A stretch of DNA of 64,000 nt from Bacteroidota bacterium (GCA_947476145.1 CANJPH010000010.1:1-64000), one strand, 5' to 3'. Shown: positions 52,353-62,087, counted from the first letter of the stretch. The notes: generated by a model from the sequence alone, not told the origin. Translations and numbers: made by a program.

Positions 52353-52508
52353 TTATTTTAATCCTTTCTCGCTAGATACAGTTAGTTTCTTGCGTCCTTT
52401 CTTACGGCGACTAGCTAATACTTTACGACCATTAGCTGATTCCATACGCTTACGGAATCCATGAACAGATTTACGACGACGTTTATGAGGTTGGAATGTA
52501 CGTTTCAT
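52353..52508 (-). CDS. rpmH: Large ribosomal subunit protein bL34
   Basis: A 51-residue basic ribosomal protein read on the minus strand: [20 protein letters not shown], then [15 protein letters not shown] and a Lys-rich tail ending SSEKGLK. The KRTFQPxxRRRKxxHGFRxRMxxxxGRxVLxxRRxKGRxxL pattern is the L34 signature. It heads rpmH - rnpA - yidD, the usual bacterial order. Too short for ordinary ORF calling. Stop at 52353, followed by a hairpin terminator 32 bases on. Confidence 0.95.
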   Translation of the reverse strand: MKRTFQPHKRRRKSVHGFRKRMESANGRKVLASRRKKGRKKLTVSSEKGLK

Positions 52509-52624
52509 ATTCTACTTTTTTTATCGGGTTAGTAGGAGTAATCCTATATGCCCTTTTGTTTTATACTTTAGTTCAAAATCCGTTTCTAATAGCAGTCACC
52601 ATACCACTACCCGTGAAAGGACGG

Positions 52625-52632
52625 CAAAAATA
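52625..52632 (-). promoter_or_regulatory. Minus-strand -7 box TATTTTTG for rpmH
   Basis: On the minus strand TATTTTTG fits the consensus, about 117 bases ahead of the rpmH ATG. It lies just downstream of the murI stop. Confidence 0.45.
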
Positions 52633-52649
52633 GGGTTTTTTTTGAAATC

Positions 52650-53471
52650 TTAGGCTAAATCTGTGTGTTTTGCTTCAACTTTTTGACCAAAAAAGGCGCT
52701 AGCCTGTTTTTCAAAGGTTTGAGCGTTGTCGGTGGTGTAAAATTGCAAACTCGCTTTTTGGCTACATTTATTTGCCATTTCTGGATGATTATCAAGGTAT
52801 TGTGACAAACTCGTGGCTACAATATCCCCTTGTGAGACCAACTTAACCCCTTTAGGCAAATAAGCCTGTATTTTGGCAGCTAATAAAGGATAATGGGTGC
52901 AAGCAAGCAAAATGGTATCAATATCCTTAGATTGACTGAAAAGCTGGTCTAAGTATGATTTTACAAAGTAGTCTGCCCCAGGTTGATCATATTCTCCATT
53001 TTCAATGAGCGGGACCCACATCGGACAGGCCTGTTGAAACACTTTTACTTCGGGAAAAAACTTAGCCATCTCTATTAAATAACTTTCACTCTGAACGGTG
53101 CCCGTGGTGCCCAATATACCAACCTGCTTTGAATTAGAATAATTACCCAATACCTCCGAGGAAGGTCGTATCACACCCAACACTCTTTTATCAGGAGCCA
53201 AATTAGGTAGGTCCAATTGTTGAATATTTCTAAGCGCTTTGGCCGAAGCAGTATTGCAAGCAAGGATCACCAATTCACAACCCTGATCAAAAAACCATTG
53301 CACGGCTTCCAATGTATATTCATATACCGTTTCAAAGGACCTGGTTCCATAAGGTGCGCGCGCATTGTCCCCTAAATAGATATAATCATATTGAGGTAAC
53401 TGTTGTTTCAATTCCTTTAAAATGGTTAATCCACCATATCCACTATCAAAAACGCCAATGGGTGCCGACAT
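52650..53471 (-). CDS. murI: Glutamate racemase
   Basis: Supplies D-glutamate for peptidoglycan, 273 residues. Catalytic Cys motifs ACNTASA and LACTHYPLL, and the start IGVFDSGYGGLTIL are clear. ATG at 53471 is chosen; the longer in-frame start at 53516 lies on a hairpin. It follows ompH behind a hairpin terminator, so it may have its own promoter. Confidence 0.95.
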   Translation of the reverse strand: MSAPIGVFDSGYGGLTILKELKQQLPQYDYIYLGDNARAPYGTRSFETVYEYTLEAVQWFFDQGCELVILACNTASAKALRNIQQLDLPNLAPDKRVLGVIRPSSEVLGNYSNSKQVGILGTTGTVQSESYLIEMAKFFPEVKVFQQACPMWVPLIENGEYDQPGADYFVKSYLDQLFSQSKDIDTILLACTHYPLLAAKIQAYLPKGVKLVSQGDIVATSLSQYLDNHPEMANKCSQKASLQFYTTDNAQTFEKQASAFFGQKVEAKHTDLA

Positions 53472-53495
53472 AATAATTGTTCTTACTGTAAAACT

Positions 53496-53526
53496 AAGAA
53501 CCTCGTTGCATAACAACGAGGTTCTT
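53496..53526 (-). terminator. 13-bp perfect hairpin between ompH and murI
   Basis: AAGAACCTCGTTG at 53496-53508 pairs with CAACGAGGTTCTT at 53514-53526, with a 5-base loop. The T run on the minus side is short, so it may also act in processing. Confidence 0.7.
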
Positions 53527-53557
53527 TAGAAATATATTTTTAAAAATATTAAAGCGA

Positions 53558-54160
53558 TTACTTCTTGCCAGCTGCTTTTGGAGCCGCTCCGCCAGTTGCC
53601 ACTCTAAAAGCGTCTTCAACGTCTTTAGGTAAAGGCAATTTTAATTTCATAGCAGTTCTGATCGCTAAGTTGTCTGCGATAGAATGTTGAAAATAAGGAG
53701 ACAAAGCAGATTCATTAATTACCCAAGTATATTTGTTCTCAGAAATAACTTCAGATAATGCAGCAAATATTTTTTGTCTGAAAGGCAATAACAATTGCTC
53801 TTGCTTTTGTTGCATAGATTCTTGTTGGTATTGTTGCCAGTTAATTAATTTGTATTTTAATTGATTCAACTCGTCTGTAGACAATTGTAAAGCTTTTGGT
53901 CTTTTAGATAACTCTAATGAATCTTTTCTGTAAATGCTATCTTTTACTTGGTAGCTTTTTAAAGTATAGTTATACTCATCTTGTAATGTATCCTTCGCAT
54001 AAGATTGTAAAACAGTATCTAATTTTTCTTGGATACCAGGAAACAATGCAATTACTTTTTGCTCGTCAAAATAACCTATTTTAACGTTTTGTGCTGAAGC
54101 ACTCTTTGTAAATGAAATCGCAACCAATAATACAGCTGCAAATAAGAAACCTTTTTTCAT
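53558..54160 (-). CDS. OmpH/Skp-like periplasmic chaperone (second copy)
   Basis: Periplasmic chaperone for outer-membrane proteins, 200 residues. Signal peptide with KGFLFAAVLLVAISFTKSASA, then KIGYFDEQKVIALFPGIQEKLDTVLQSYA and a long helical middle rich in Gln (WQQYQQESMQQKQEQLL). The C-terminus has YTWVINESAL and an Ala/Lys tail (GGAAPKAAGKK). It lies 18 bases after the other copy and after bamA. Confidence 0.88.
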   Translation of the reverse strand: MKKGFLFAAVLLVAISFTKSASAQNVKIGYFDEQKVIALFPGIQEKLDTVLQSYAKDTLQDEYNYTLKSYQVKDSIYRKDSLELSKRPKALQLSTDELNQLKYKLINWQQYQQESMQQKQEQLLLPFRQKIFAALSEVISENKYTWVINESALSPYFQHSIADNLAIRTAMKLKLPLPKDVEDAFRVATGGAAPKAAGKK

Positions 54161-54178
54161 ATTCTATTTTTTGTGTTT

Positions 54179-54703
54179 TTAATTAATAACGCCCAATTGT
54201 CTTAAAACGTCGTCGCTTTTATCCAATTTTGGGTCTGCAAATATAATGGTTATTCCTTCACTTTTATCCAAAATGAAGTCATAAGAGCGTGCTGCGGCTA
54301 TTTTTTGTACTGCATTATACACTTTATCCTGTATAGGCTTTACCAATTTTTGACGCTCCTTAAACAAATCTCCCTCATACCCAAAGCGCTTTTTCTGTAA
54401 GTCCCTCAGCTCTTTTTCTTTCATAAATAGCTCATCTTCACGCTTCTTTTTAAGCTCTTCGGATAACATAAATTGCTCAGCCTCATAGTTTTTGTACATT
54501 TTGTCCAAAACCATTTGCTTCTGGTCAATCTCCACCTGCCATTGATCCCCCAATTCTTTCAATTTCTTATCTGCTTCTTTATATTCAGGAATTTTTTCCA
54601 AAATATATTTGGTATTGATGACTGCATATTTAGTTTGGGCTTGAGCAGCTAATCCCATGAATACGGTGAGTGCTAAAATTGGTAAGCATTTATTCAATTT
54701 CAT
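54179..54703 (-). CDS. OmpH/Skp-like periplasmic chaperone (first copy)
   Basis: 174 residues, signal peptide MKLNKCLPILALTVFMGLAAQAQ, then YAVINTKYILEKIPEYKEADKKL. A charged, coiled-coil-like middle follows (EEQFMLSEELKKKREDELF region) and a KSEGITIIFADP end. ATG at 54703 is chosen; the longer start at 54739 lies in the bamA stop region and spoils the signal peptide. Skp-type chaperones escort unfolded barrels to BamA, the gene just upstream. Confidence 0.88.
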   Translation of the reverse strand: MKLNKCLPILALTVFMGLAAQAQTKYAVINTKYILEKIPEYKEADKKLKELGDQWQVEIDQKQMVLDKMYKNYEAEQFMLSEELKKKREDELFMKEKELRDLQKKRFGYEGDLFKERQKLVKPIQDKVYNAVQKIAAARSYDFILDKSEGITIIFADPKLDKSDDVLRQLGVIN

Positions 54704-54725
54704 AAAATTGGTTTTAGATATTAAT

Positions 54726-57482
54726 CTATTCAGGCTCAAAGCCTAACATGAAGGTAAATCTACCTGCATCTTTAAGTGCATTATTAGCATTGAGTCTATC
54801 AATTCCGATACCATAATCAAACCCTAATAAACCAAACATAGGTAAGTAAAAACGCATACCTACTCCCACAGAACGGCGTAATTCAAAAGGATTGTAATCC
54901 TTCATGCTATACCAACCATTGGCTGCTTCAAAAAATCCTAAAGCATAAATAGTACTACTAGCAGCCAAACTTAATGGATAACGAATTTCCATTGCATACT
55001 TATTAAATATCGTAAAGTGCTGGGATGCATTTTGTTGGTCGGGGTTAATTTTTGGATTAGAGCTTTGATAAACAGGATATCCGCGTTGAGCGATGATATC
55101 ATAACCCAATAACGCAAACTGATTACTTAAACCGGCATCACCCAATTGAAAACGTTCAAAAGGAGAGATCGTTAAGTCACTATTATAGCGACCTAAGAAA
55201 CCATATTTAGCAGCAAATCTTAAAACAAACTGCTTATTACGATCTTCACCTGCTGGTTTTCCTAATGGAATAAACCATTCCCCATTGAATCTCCACTTAT
55301 GGTATTCTAATAATTCAAATTGATTGGCGCCTGTATTTACCGAAGGATTAATTAATGAATAAGGTGGTGTTAATTGCGCACTTAATAAGAATGTTGAACC
55401 TGTTCTTGGGAACAAGGGTTGATCCACCGATGTTCTTTGTAAAGCCAATCTAATATTAATATTATTTACATTACCGTTATCAAAATTGGGTAAGTTATAG
55501 GGATCAATCGCGTAATTTTTTAAAGTATATCGTGTGAAATTCAAACCTGAACTAAAGGAGAAATAGTCATCCGGCCAAGTTAACTGTCTTGAAAAAGTAA
55601 CCGTTGCTCCTGTTGTTGAAATGTATTGATTGTCGGCAGCATTAATATCATACATGCCCGTTAAAGCATTGATACTTTGACCATACTTTGTATTAAAAAT
55701 ACTTACCGATAAAGAGTTACGTCTTACACCACCAAACCAAGGCTCGGTGAAGGAAGTATTAATAGATCGGAATGCCTTACCGTTACTTTGTATACGAACA
55801 CTCAGCTTTTGACCATCCCCCATTGGTAATGGATCCCAAGCGGCTTTTTTAAATAAGTTTTTAGAAGAGAAGTTGTTGAACGTAACCCCTAATGTTCCAG
55901 TCAATCCAATATATCCTCCCCAACCTGCACTCAATTCTAATTGATCACTTGATTTTTCCTCAACACCGTAATTAATATCAACCGTACCATCTTCGGAGTT
56001 CGGGATGGGGTCAATTTTAATTTTTTCTTGATCAAAATAATTTAATTGAGAAATTTCACGTTGAGAACGAATTAATAAACTACGGCTAAACTTATCACCT
56101 GGGACGGTTCTAATTTCTCGACGAATGACAAAGTCTTTTGTTTTTTCGTTACCCGCAATACGAATGGTTTTGATGGTAGCCTGTGGCCCTTCTCTTAATC
56201 TTATTTCATAATCAATGGTGTCGTTGTAAACAGCCGTTTCAATTGGATCGACAGCAAAAAATAAATATCCGTCATCCTGATACAAGCCACTAATATCACC
56301 GCCCTCAGCCGTTTGTGTTTTACCTAATTTATTGTATAATATTTCACGATTATAAATGGCTCCTTTTTTAATATTTAAAATAGCAGACAAAAGTGAATCG
56401 GGATATTTGGTATTGCCTCTCCAAGTAATATTGCCAAAATAATATTTATGGCCTTCTTTAACTTGCATATCAATGTTTAGATTGCCGGCATTGTTATGAT
56501 ATACCGTATCTCTTTCAACTACTGCATCTCTAAAACCTAATGAGTTATAAAAGTTTAGCAAATTATCCTTGCTTTCATCATATTTCTTAGGATCAAATTT
56601 TGCAGAAGACAGTGAAAATCTTGCATAAGGATTTAAAACTTTTCTTGTCTTCGTAAAAGTTAAATACCCATTTTCACGCAAGTAATCAGCCACCGTGTAA
56701 GGATTGGTTTTAAGAATCATTGGCTTGTCATTGATTGGAAATAATGTAAGCCTAGATTTTTCGTGAATTTCTTTTAAACTTTTTTTCAATTTTGTTTCGT
56801 CCACTAAGTTGCCGCCAAAATTGATATTGTTAATACGTACTTTAGGACCTTTGTCTACCACAAATTCTAATAATAAATTATTCTTTCTTGTAGCATCTTT
56901 CTGTTCTTTGATCGTAACCTTAACGTCTTGAAAACCTTTTTCTGCATAATATTTTTTAATCCCTTCTACTGCAGTGATCTTCATGTTTTCGGTAACCACT
57001 CTGTTTGGTAATAATCCAGTTTTACCTGACAATTCATCATTGTCTGATTTTCGAATACCCGTGAAATTAAATTTAGATAATCGAGGGCGCTCAACGACAT
57101 TAATTTCAACATCAATTTGATTGTCTTTCACATCCGTCAAATAAACACTCACATCACTAAAGTAATTTTGGTCCATTAACTTATGAATGGCTTTAGCAAA
57201 GTTGTCTCCACCCGGCATGGTGACATCGTCCCCAATATTTAAAGTAGAAAGGGACAGTAAAAGGTTTTCATCAAAGTTTTGATTTCCCACCACTTTAATG
57301 TCTCTGATCTTATATTTTTGAGGTGTTTTTTGGTTAAAAATACCTATCAATTTCACGTTAATTTGATCGACAGAATCTTTGGCAGGAAGTCCCTGCGCAA
57401 AGCCGTTGTTTGACAATACTAAAAGGGATAAAATACCTATAATAAATTGGAAAAATTTCTGCATCTGCTTGGGGCTGTACAT
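54726..57482 (-). CDS. bamA: Outer-membrane protein assembly factor BamA
   Basis: Core of the barrel assembly machine, about 918 residues. Signal peptide near MQKFFQFIIGILSLLVLSNNGFAQ, then five POTRA-type repeats (the first with YKIRDIKVVGNQNF, another with KTIRIAGNEKTKDFVIRREI), then a 16-strand barrel ending in an aromatic strand (RFTFMLGFEPE). An in-frame ATG at 57464 would give a tighter signal peptide and may be the real start. Its neighbours uppS upstream and Skp genes downstream give the usual Bacteroidota order. Confidence 0.95.
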   Translation of the reverse strand: MYSPKQMQKFFQFIIGILSLLVLSNNGFAQGLPAKDSVDQINVKLIGIFNQKTPQKYKIRDIKVVGNQNFDENLLLSLSTLNIGDDVTMPGGDNFAKAIHKLMDQNYFSDVSVYLTDVKDNQIDVEINVVERPRLSKFNFTGIRKSDNDELSGKTGLLPNRVVTENMKITAVEGIKKYYAEKGFQDVKVTIKEQKDATRKNNLLLEFVVDKGPKVRINNINFGGNLVDETKLKKSLKEIHEKSRLTLFPINDKPMILKTNPYTVADYLRENGYLTFTKTRKVLNPYARFSLSSAKFDPKKYDESKDNLLNFYNSLGFRDAVVERDTVYHNNAGNLNIDMQVKEGHKYYFGNITWRGNTKYPDSLLSAILNIKKGAIYNREILYNKLGKTQTAEGGDISGLYQDDGYLFFAVDPIETAVYNDTIDYEIRLREGPQATIKTIRIAGNEKTKDFVIRREIRTVPGDKFSRSLLIRSQREISQLNYFDQEKIKIDPIPNSEDGTVDINYGVEEKSSDQLELSAGWGGYIGLTGTLGVTFNNFSSKNLFKKAAWDPLPMGDGQKLSVRIQSNGKAFRSINTSFTEPWFGGVRRNSLSVSIFNTKYGQSINALTGMYDINAADNQYISTTGATVTFSRQLTWPDDYFSFSSGLNFTRYTLKNYAIDPYNLPNFDNGNVNNINIRLALQRTSVDQPLFPRTGSTFLLSAQLTPPYSLINPSVNTGANQFELLEYHKWRFNGEWFIPLGKPAGEDRNKQFVLRFAAKYGFLGRYNSDLTISPFERFQLGDAGLSNQFALLGYDIIAQRGYPVYQSSNPKINPDQQNASQHFTIFNKYAMEIRYPLSLAASSTIYALGFFEAANGWYSMKDYNPFELRRSVGVGMRFYLPMFGLLGFDYGIGIDRLNANNALKDAGRFTFMLGFEPE

Positions 57483-57565
57483 TTATGATTTAAAAGTGTC
57501 GCAAATTACTCGTAATATTTCAAAGTCTTTGTTAAAAATGAAAATAAAATATATTATTTTATTTT

Positions 57566-58303
57566 TTAATTTGTATGGATTTGCTCACTGGTTTTGCCAA
57601 ATCTTCGTTCCCTTGACTGATATTCTGAGACTGCTTTGATCAAATCCTCCTTGCCAAAAGCGGGCCAAAGGGTGTCGGTAAAATAAAGTTCGGCGTAGGC
57701 CAATTGGTATAATAAAAAATTACTTATTCTGCATTCGCCACTGGTGCGAATCATTAATTCAGGGTCTGGAAATGCACGTGTGGTAAGGTTTTCAGAGATT
57801 ACTGCTTCGGTAATATGCGCTATATCCAAGCTGCCATCAAGCACTTTTTGTGCGATGCTTTTGGTGGCTTCCACCAGCTCCCATCTACTACTATAACTAA
57901 GGGCAATAACAAGGGTAAGTCCCGTGTTTTGAGCCGTTATTTCCATGGCATTGGCAAGGGCGTCCTGAGCCTCGTTTGGCAACATATTTAGGTTGCCAAT
58001 AAAGTGTAATTTGATATTGTTTTTATGTAAATCAGGCACTTCTTTGGCAATGGTATCTACAAATAGGGTCATTAGCCCCTTTACCTCTTCCTGGGGACGG
58101 TCCCAATTTTCAGTACTAAAAGCATATAAAGTAAGGTATTGAATGCCAATTTCTGTAGCCGCTTCCACTACTTTACGAACACTAATCACGCCGTGATAAT
58201 GTCCAAATAATCGGTCCTGCCCTTGCTCCTTTGCCCAACGACCATTGCCATCCATAATAATTGCAATGTGTTTAGGCAATCGCTCCATATCCAATTTTTC
58301 CAT
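57566..58303 (-). CDS. uppS: Isoprenyl transferase (undecaprenyl diphosphate synthase)
   Basis: Makes the C55 lipid carrier for peptidoglycan and surface glycans. 245 residues with HIAIIMDGNGRWAKEQG (catalytic Asp), GHYHGV, YAFSTENWDRP and DPELMIRTSGECRISNFLLYQLAYAEL with the Arg-Ser-Gly motif. All conserved blocks are present. It sits between DUF6089 and bamA on one strand. Confidence 0.95.
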   Translation of the reverse strand: MEKLDMERLPKHIAIIMDGNGRWAKEQGQDRLFGHYHGVISVRKVVEAATEIGIQYLTLYAFSTENWDRPQEEVKGLMTLFVDTIAKEVPDLHKNNIKLHFIGNLNMLPNEAQDALANAMEITAQNTGLTLVIALSYSSRWELVEATKSIAQKVLDGSLDIAHITEAVISENLTTRAFPDPELMIRTSGECRISNFLLYQLAYAELYFTDTLWPAFGKEDLIKAVSEYQSRERRFGKTSEQIHTN

Positions 58304-58330
58304 AATGTAAAAGTAAGAAAATAACCCTGC

Positions 58331-59137
58331 TTATTTGCGTTTCAAGAAGCCGAAAATGCCCTTTTTATTGGAATTCTTGGGTGCTTTGTATGCATTTTTA
58401 CCAAATAACGAACGCTTCATTTTAGGATTTTTATGCTGTTCTATCCCGTATATATTAATTAAGTTGTAAGAGACCCCCAGCTTCGTACTAAAATATTGAT
58501 CCCCACCCGAAGTACTTGCTTGATAGATGTTAGAAGATCCAGCGGGGATATGATAATTCACATCCGAGAAATAATCAATTTTATCCGAATTGGTAAAACG
58601 ATAAGTGACTTCGGTAAATATATTCCAAGAGCCACTGATATTATATTTGAAACCTAGATTCACAGGAAACAATATAGTACGTTGGGTTTTAGGAGTATCT
58701 ATATTTGTGGAGCCACTAATGGATTTCCATGCACCTACTCCAAATCCTACATAAGGCGTAAAACGATATTGCTTATTTCCATTTATATATTTTAAAAAAT
58801 AAAACTCCCCCATTAAACTCACATCATGAGATACTCTGGTAAAATTTAAGCCTCTTTTAAAATCGTAAAAATTATTAGACTGTAAGTCGTTTGCCCCTAT
58901 AGAAATATATTCATAGTTCAATCTAAGACCCACATAGTCATTTAATTGCTTTTTATAAAAAACTCCAAAATTGGGTTTATAAAATAAAATGTCCGAAGCA
59001 ATATCACCTTTGTAAAAAGAAGCTCCGCCCATTAATCCAATCTCTCCTTTATTTTCTACCAATGAAATATATTGCGCCGACACGCTTGTCGCACAAAAAA
59101 TAATGGATATGAATAATAGCGCTTTAATTTTACGCAT
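58331..59137 (-). CDS. DUF6089 family outer-membrane barrel protein
   Basis: 268 residues with a signal peptide (KIKALLFISIIFCATSVSA), then the DUF6089 pattern QYISLVENKGEIGLMGGASFYKGDI, followed by OmpA-like barrel strands (GLRLNYEYISIGAND, PYVGFGVGAWKSI, FTEVTYRFTNSDKIDYFSDV). The C-terminus is basic (KKGIFGFLKRK). The family is common next to uppS in Bacteroidota; its job is not known. Confidence 0.85.
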   Translation of the reverse strand: MRKIKALLFISIIFCATSVSAQYISLVENKGEIGLMGGASFYKGDIASDILFYKPNFGVFYKKQLNDYVGLRLNYEYISIGANDLQSNNFYDFKRGLNFTRVSHDVSLMGEFYFLKYINGNKQYRFTPYVGFGVGAWKSISGSTNIDTPKTQRTILFPVNLGFKYNISGSWNIFTEVTYRFTNSDKIDYFSDVNYHIPAGSSNIYQASTSGGDQYFSTKLGVSYNLINIYGIEQHKNPKMKRSLFGKNAYKAPKNSNKKGIFGFLKRK

Positions 59138-59140
59138 GCC

Positions 59141-60022
59141 TTAATTTCTTTTATCTAACCCCCAGGTTAGTTTTGTTCTTAGGGTTGTAAGGTAACTATT
59201 TTCATTGAGTCGTATAAAATGGACGCTAAAATTTTCTTTTTTAACAGCCAATTCTATATTCTTTCCAACAATTTCCTTACGCGCATCCAACGCACAAATA
59301 AGCTCCTCGGTTCTACCTTCTATTTCAAAAGAGATCACCGAACTGTCGGGAACAATAATGGAACGAACATTTAAATTATGTGGCGCCACAGGGGTAATTA
59401 CAAAGCTAGCAGAGTCTGGAAATAGGATAGGCCCATTACAACTCATATTATATCCTGTAGATCCCGTAGGGGTTGCAACAATTAAACCATCGGCCCAATA
59501 GGAATTTAGAAATTCACCATTTAAATACGTGTGAATTTTAATCATGGGGGAGGTATCCCTTTTATGAATTGCAAACTCATTTAAAGCAAAAGGCGTGGAA
59601 GCAAAAATGGGCAAATTAGAATCCAAATGTATTAAGGATCTTTTTTCAATCACATAAGTTCTGTTCACTAAGGCATCTACCATTAAGCTTAATTCATCTT
59701 TAGAAATAGATGCTAAAAAGCCGAGTCTGCCATAATTGATTCCTAAAACAGGGATATTAGTATCTCCTACCAGTGTGATGGCATCCAACACCGTTCCATC
59801 TCCTCCTAAGCTAATTAAACAGTCAATGGTATTGTGTAATTCGGAAAAGTAAGTAAAAGGAATTAAAGGCACCTTATCCGCAGGATTGACTAATGAAAAT
59901 TTAACCATCAATTCCTCGAATACATATATGGTGGTATCATATCTATTCAATTCAGTCAACAAGGCATTTAAAGATTGTTGTTGATCTAAGTCCACCCCCC
60001 TACTATAAATGGCAACTTTCAT
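59141..60022 (-). CDS. nadK: NAD kinase
   Basis: Phosphorylates NAD to NADP. 293 residues with LISLGGDGTVLDAI (catalytic Asp), NYGRLGFLASI, FALNEFAIHKR and TPTGSTGYNMSCNGPI. All key motifs are intact. It lies just upstream of DUF6089 on the same strand. Confidence 0.95.
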   Translation of the reverse strand: MKVAIYSRGVDLDQQQSLNALLTELNRYDTTIYVFEELMVKFSLVNPADKVPLIPFTYFSELHNTIDCLISLGGDGTVLDAITLVGDTNIPVLGINYGRLGFLASISKDELSLMVDALVNRTYVIEKRSLIHLDSNLPIFASTPFALNEFAIHKRDTSPMIKIHTYLNGEFLNSYWADGLIVATPTGSTGYNMSCNGPILFPDSASFVITPVAPHNLNVRSIIVPDSSVISFEIEGRTEELICALDARKEIVGKNIELAVKKENFSVHFIRLNENSYLTTLRTKLTWGLDKRN

Positions 60023-60031
60023 TTGTCAAAT

Positions 60032-61429
60032 TTAAAAATTTATTCCCCCTCGCAAATATACCCCTTTGTCTCCCAACTGATTCATACTATAATCAATTTT
60101 TATAACCAAGTCGTAGATCCCAATAATATCTAGCCCTATCCCAGCCGTTCTCAATAAGGTATTTGACAGTTTACTAGCATTGGTAGGTCGCTCACTATAT
60201 ACATAGCCAAGATTCGTAAATGCTTTTAACCAAAAATTGTATTTCATCACTGGTAAATTCTTATTTATTTTATCAATCATCCCTATGCCTATTTTTTTAG
60301 GCAAAGTGAAGCTGCCCAACTTATGATGAACTTCTGCTTTAATAAAACTTCCTACATTCCCATCAATGACATAGTATTCTAACCCATTCATTTGCATCGT
60401 GCCATATCCCATTACTCTGCTATCTATATAATTTCGATTGGATAATATTTTAGCTTGGGTATTATTTTCAAAATATAAAAAAGCGGATGGTGAAATTTTA
60501 TGGGCTACTATACTTCTTAATAGGAAGGAGGTTAAATTATTTCCCCCAGAAAAACGATGGTAAATAGAAAACTCGTTGCTATTTCCTTGTGTTGGATACG
60601 CATTGTAATCAAACCTCAGTTTTGAAAATGCCAAACTCATATCCACATAAGAAAATGATTTAGCATAATTAGGTAGATATTTTGGCTGTGCCAACAAACC
60701 AGTATCTGAAATTTCTAACTTGCCAAATCCAATTTGTAAACTATGTCTTTCAAATAAGTTAGGTCTATATAATAAGTTCACGTTGGCCCGATAACCATTT
60801 TGAATGTTACTACGTGTTTTGGTAAATACCTGTTTATCAAAACGGGTGGCTGTATTCATTTCTTTCTGTGCAAAATATTGCCAGCCCATACCCATACCAA
60901 AATGCATTTTTTTATCGAGGTAAGGGAACTGATAACGCAACACAGACTGCTGAGAATACCCTGTAATCAATCCCACTGTAAGTTTATCATTATTGCCAGT
61001 AGCATTGGCCTGTTTCAACGTCATTCCATAATTGACTCGGTCTAAACTATGATTTTGCGCGCTCCACCACTCATTAAAATTTCTATCTACCCATCTAAAA
61101 TAAGGAAGTGGAAAAAAGTACCAACGTTCTGAAACTTTAATTTGAATATCAATATGAGCGCTGTCAATGAATGCTGTTGCAATCAATACATCGTTAAACA
61201 AAGATGTATTAAAAATTTGCTGTTGCGCAAGGGTATTTAATATGGAAAGCGAATCGGTTGGTATATTACTTCCCACCGCATAGGGAAGTTCTCTCAAAAT
61301 AATAGTAGGCTTTGTTTTTACATTGCCTTCAATCCGAATATTGTTAATGGTATACTGAGCCTTTGTTTGAAATGGCATTCCAATAAAAAATAGAAAAAAA
61401 ACACCCGATAGAGCAATGCCTTTATACAT
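60032..61429 (-). CDS. POTRA/beta-barrel outer-membrane protein, BamA/TamA-like
   Basis: 465 residues. Signal peptide with ALSGVFFLFFIGMPFQTKAQ, then one POTRA-like domain (YTINNIRIEGNVKTKPTIILRELPY through IQIKVSERWYFFPLPYF), then a barrel of many Gly/aromatic strands. It is much shorter than BamA and holds a single POTRA. Its start overlaps the CBS gene by 8 bases, so it is coupled to it. Role unknown; lipid or protein export across the outer membrane is possible by family. Confidence 0.8.
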   Translation of the reverse strand: MYKGIALSGVFFLFFIGMPFQTKAQYTINNIRIEGNVKTKPTIILRELPYAVGSNIPTDSLSILNTLAQQQIFNTSLFNDVLIATAFIDSAHIDIQIKVSERWYFFPLPYFRWVDRNFNEWWSAQNHSLDRVNYGMTLKQANATGNNDKLTVGLITGYSQQSVLRYQFPYLDKKMHFGMGMGWQYFAQKEMNTATRFDKQVFTKTRSNIQNGYRANVNLLYRPNLFERHSLQIGFGKLEISDTGLLAQPKYLPNYAKSFSYVDMSLAFSKLRFDYNAYPTQGNSNEFSIYHRFSGGNNLTSFLLRSIVAHKISPSAFLYFENNTQAKILSNRNYIDSRVMGYGTMQMNGLEYYVIDGNVGSFIKAEVHHKLGSFTLPKKIGIGMIDKINKNLPVMKYNFWLKAFTNLGYVYSERPTNASKLSNTLLRTAGIGLDIIGIYDLVIKIDYSMNQLGDKGVYLRGGINF

Positions 61430-62087
61430 CTAGATAATTCATTAAATGATGATAATGATCTTCTATGTCATTGTTCAATGGAGTATTTCCAAAATAATGC
61501 AATACATGATAGTCATATCTTTGGAAGGTTGCTATAATAGTAGCTGCTTCGTCTCGATTTAATTTAAGAGTTACAATTAAATTTGCATTTGCTTCATCAA
61601 AGAAGGTATTCAATTGCAATATTTGCGCATTATTGGTTTCCACCAATCTACTCATTTCAGCTAAAGAATATTGTAATGGCGACATAGATAAAACCAAAAT
61701 AGCACCCTGTTGCGCTACGCCTAAAAATCGAGCTAAGCTATCATGTAAATGTTGTTGGGTAATGACGCCAATACACTCTTGTTGTTCATTTAAAACAGGC
61801 AGTAAGGATAGGTGATGTTTGGTAAATAAATCCAATGCCATTAAAAAATGAGCTGACCCATTGATGCCAATTTTTAATATTTGATCTGATATACTTTCTA
61901 AATGATTGGATTCATCCGTATCCAATAAATCTGACTTACTCACCAATCCAATAAAATAATCCTCTTTTATCACCGCCAAATGTTGAACATCAAAGTCTTC
62001 CATACACTGCAACGCAAAAGACACTTTGTCTTCTAGGTGAAGCATAGGCAATCCCTTAATGGCAATGGATGAAGCTAACATGGACAT
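61422..62087 (-). CDS. CBS-domain protein
   Basis: 221 residues with a pair of CBS domains at about 1-125 (HLAVIKEDYFIGLVSKSDLLD and LLPVLNEQQECIGVITQQHLHD), followed by an ACT-like C-terminal half. It probably senses an adenosyl or other small ligand. In many Bacteroidota it precedes nadK directly; here the POTRA gene lies between. It overlaps the hydrolase stop by one base (TAATG). Confidence 0.85.
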   Translation of the reverse strand: MSMLASSIAIKGLPMLHLEDKVSFALQCMEDFDVQHLAVIKEDYFIGLVSKSDLLDTDESNHLESISDQILKIGINGSAHFLMALDLFTKHHLSLLPVLNEQQECIGVITQQHLHDSLARFLGVAQQGAILVLSMSPLQYSLAEMSRLVETNNAQILQLNTFFDEANANLIVTLKLNRDEAATIIATFQRYDYHVLHYFGNTPLNNDIEDHYHHLMNYLDV

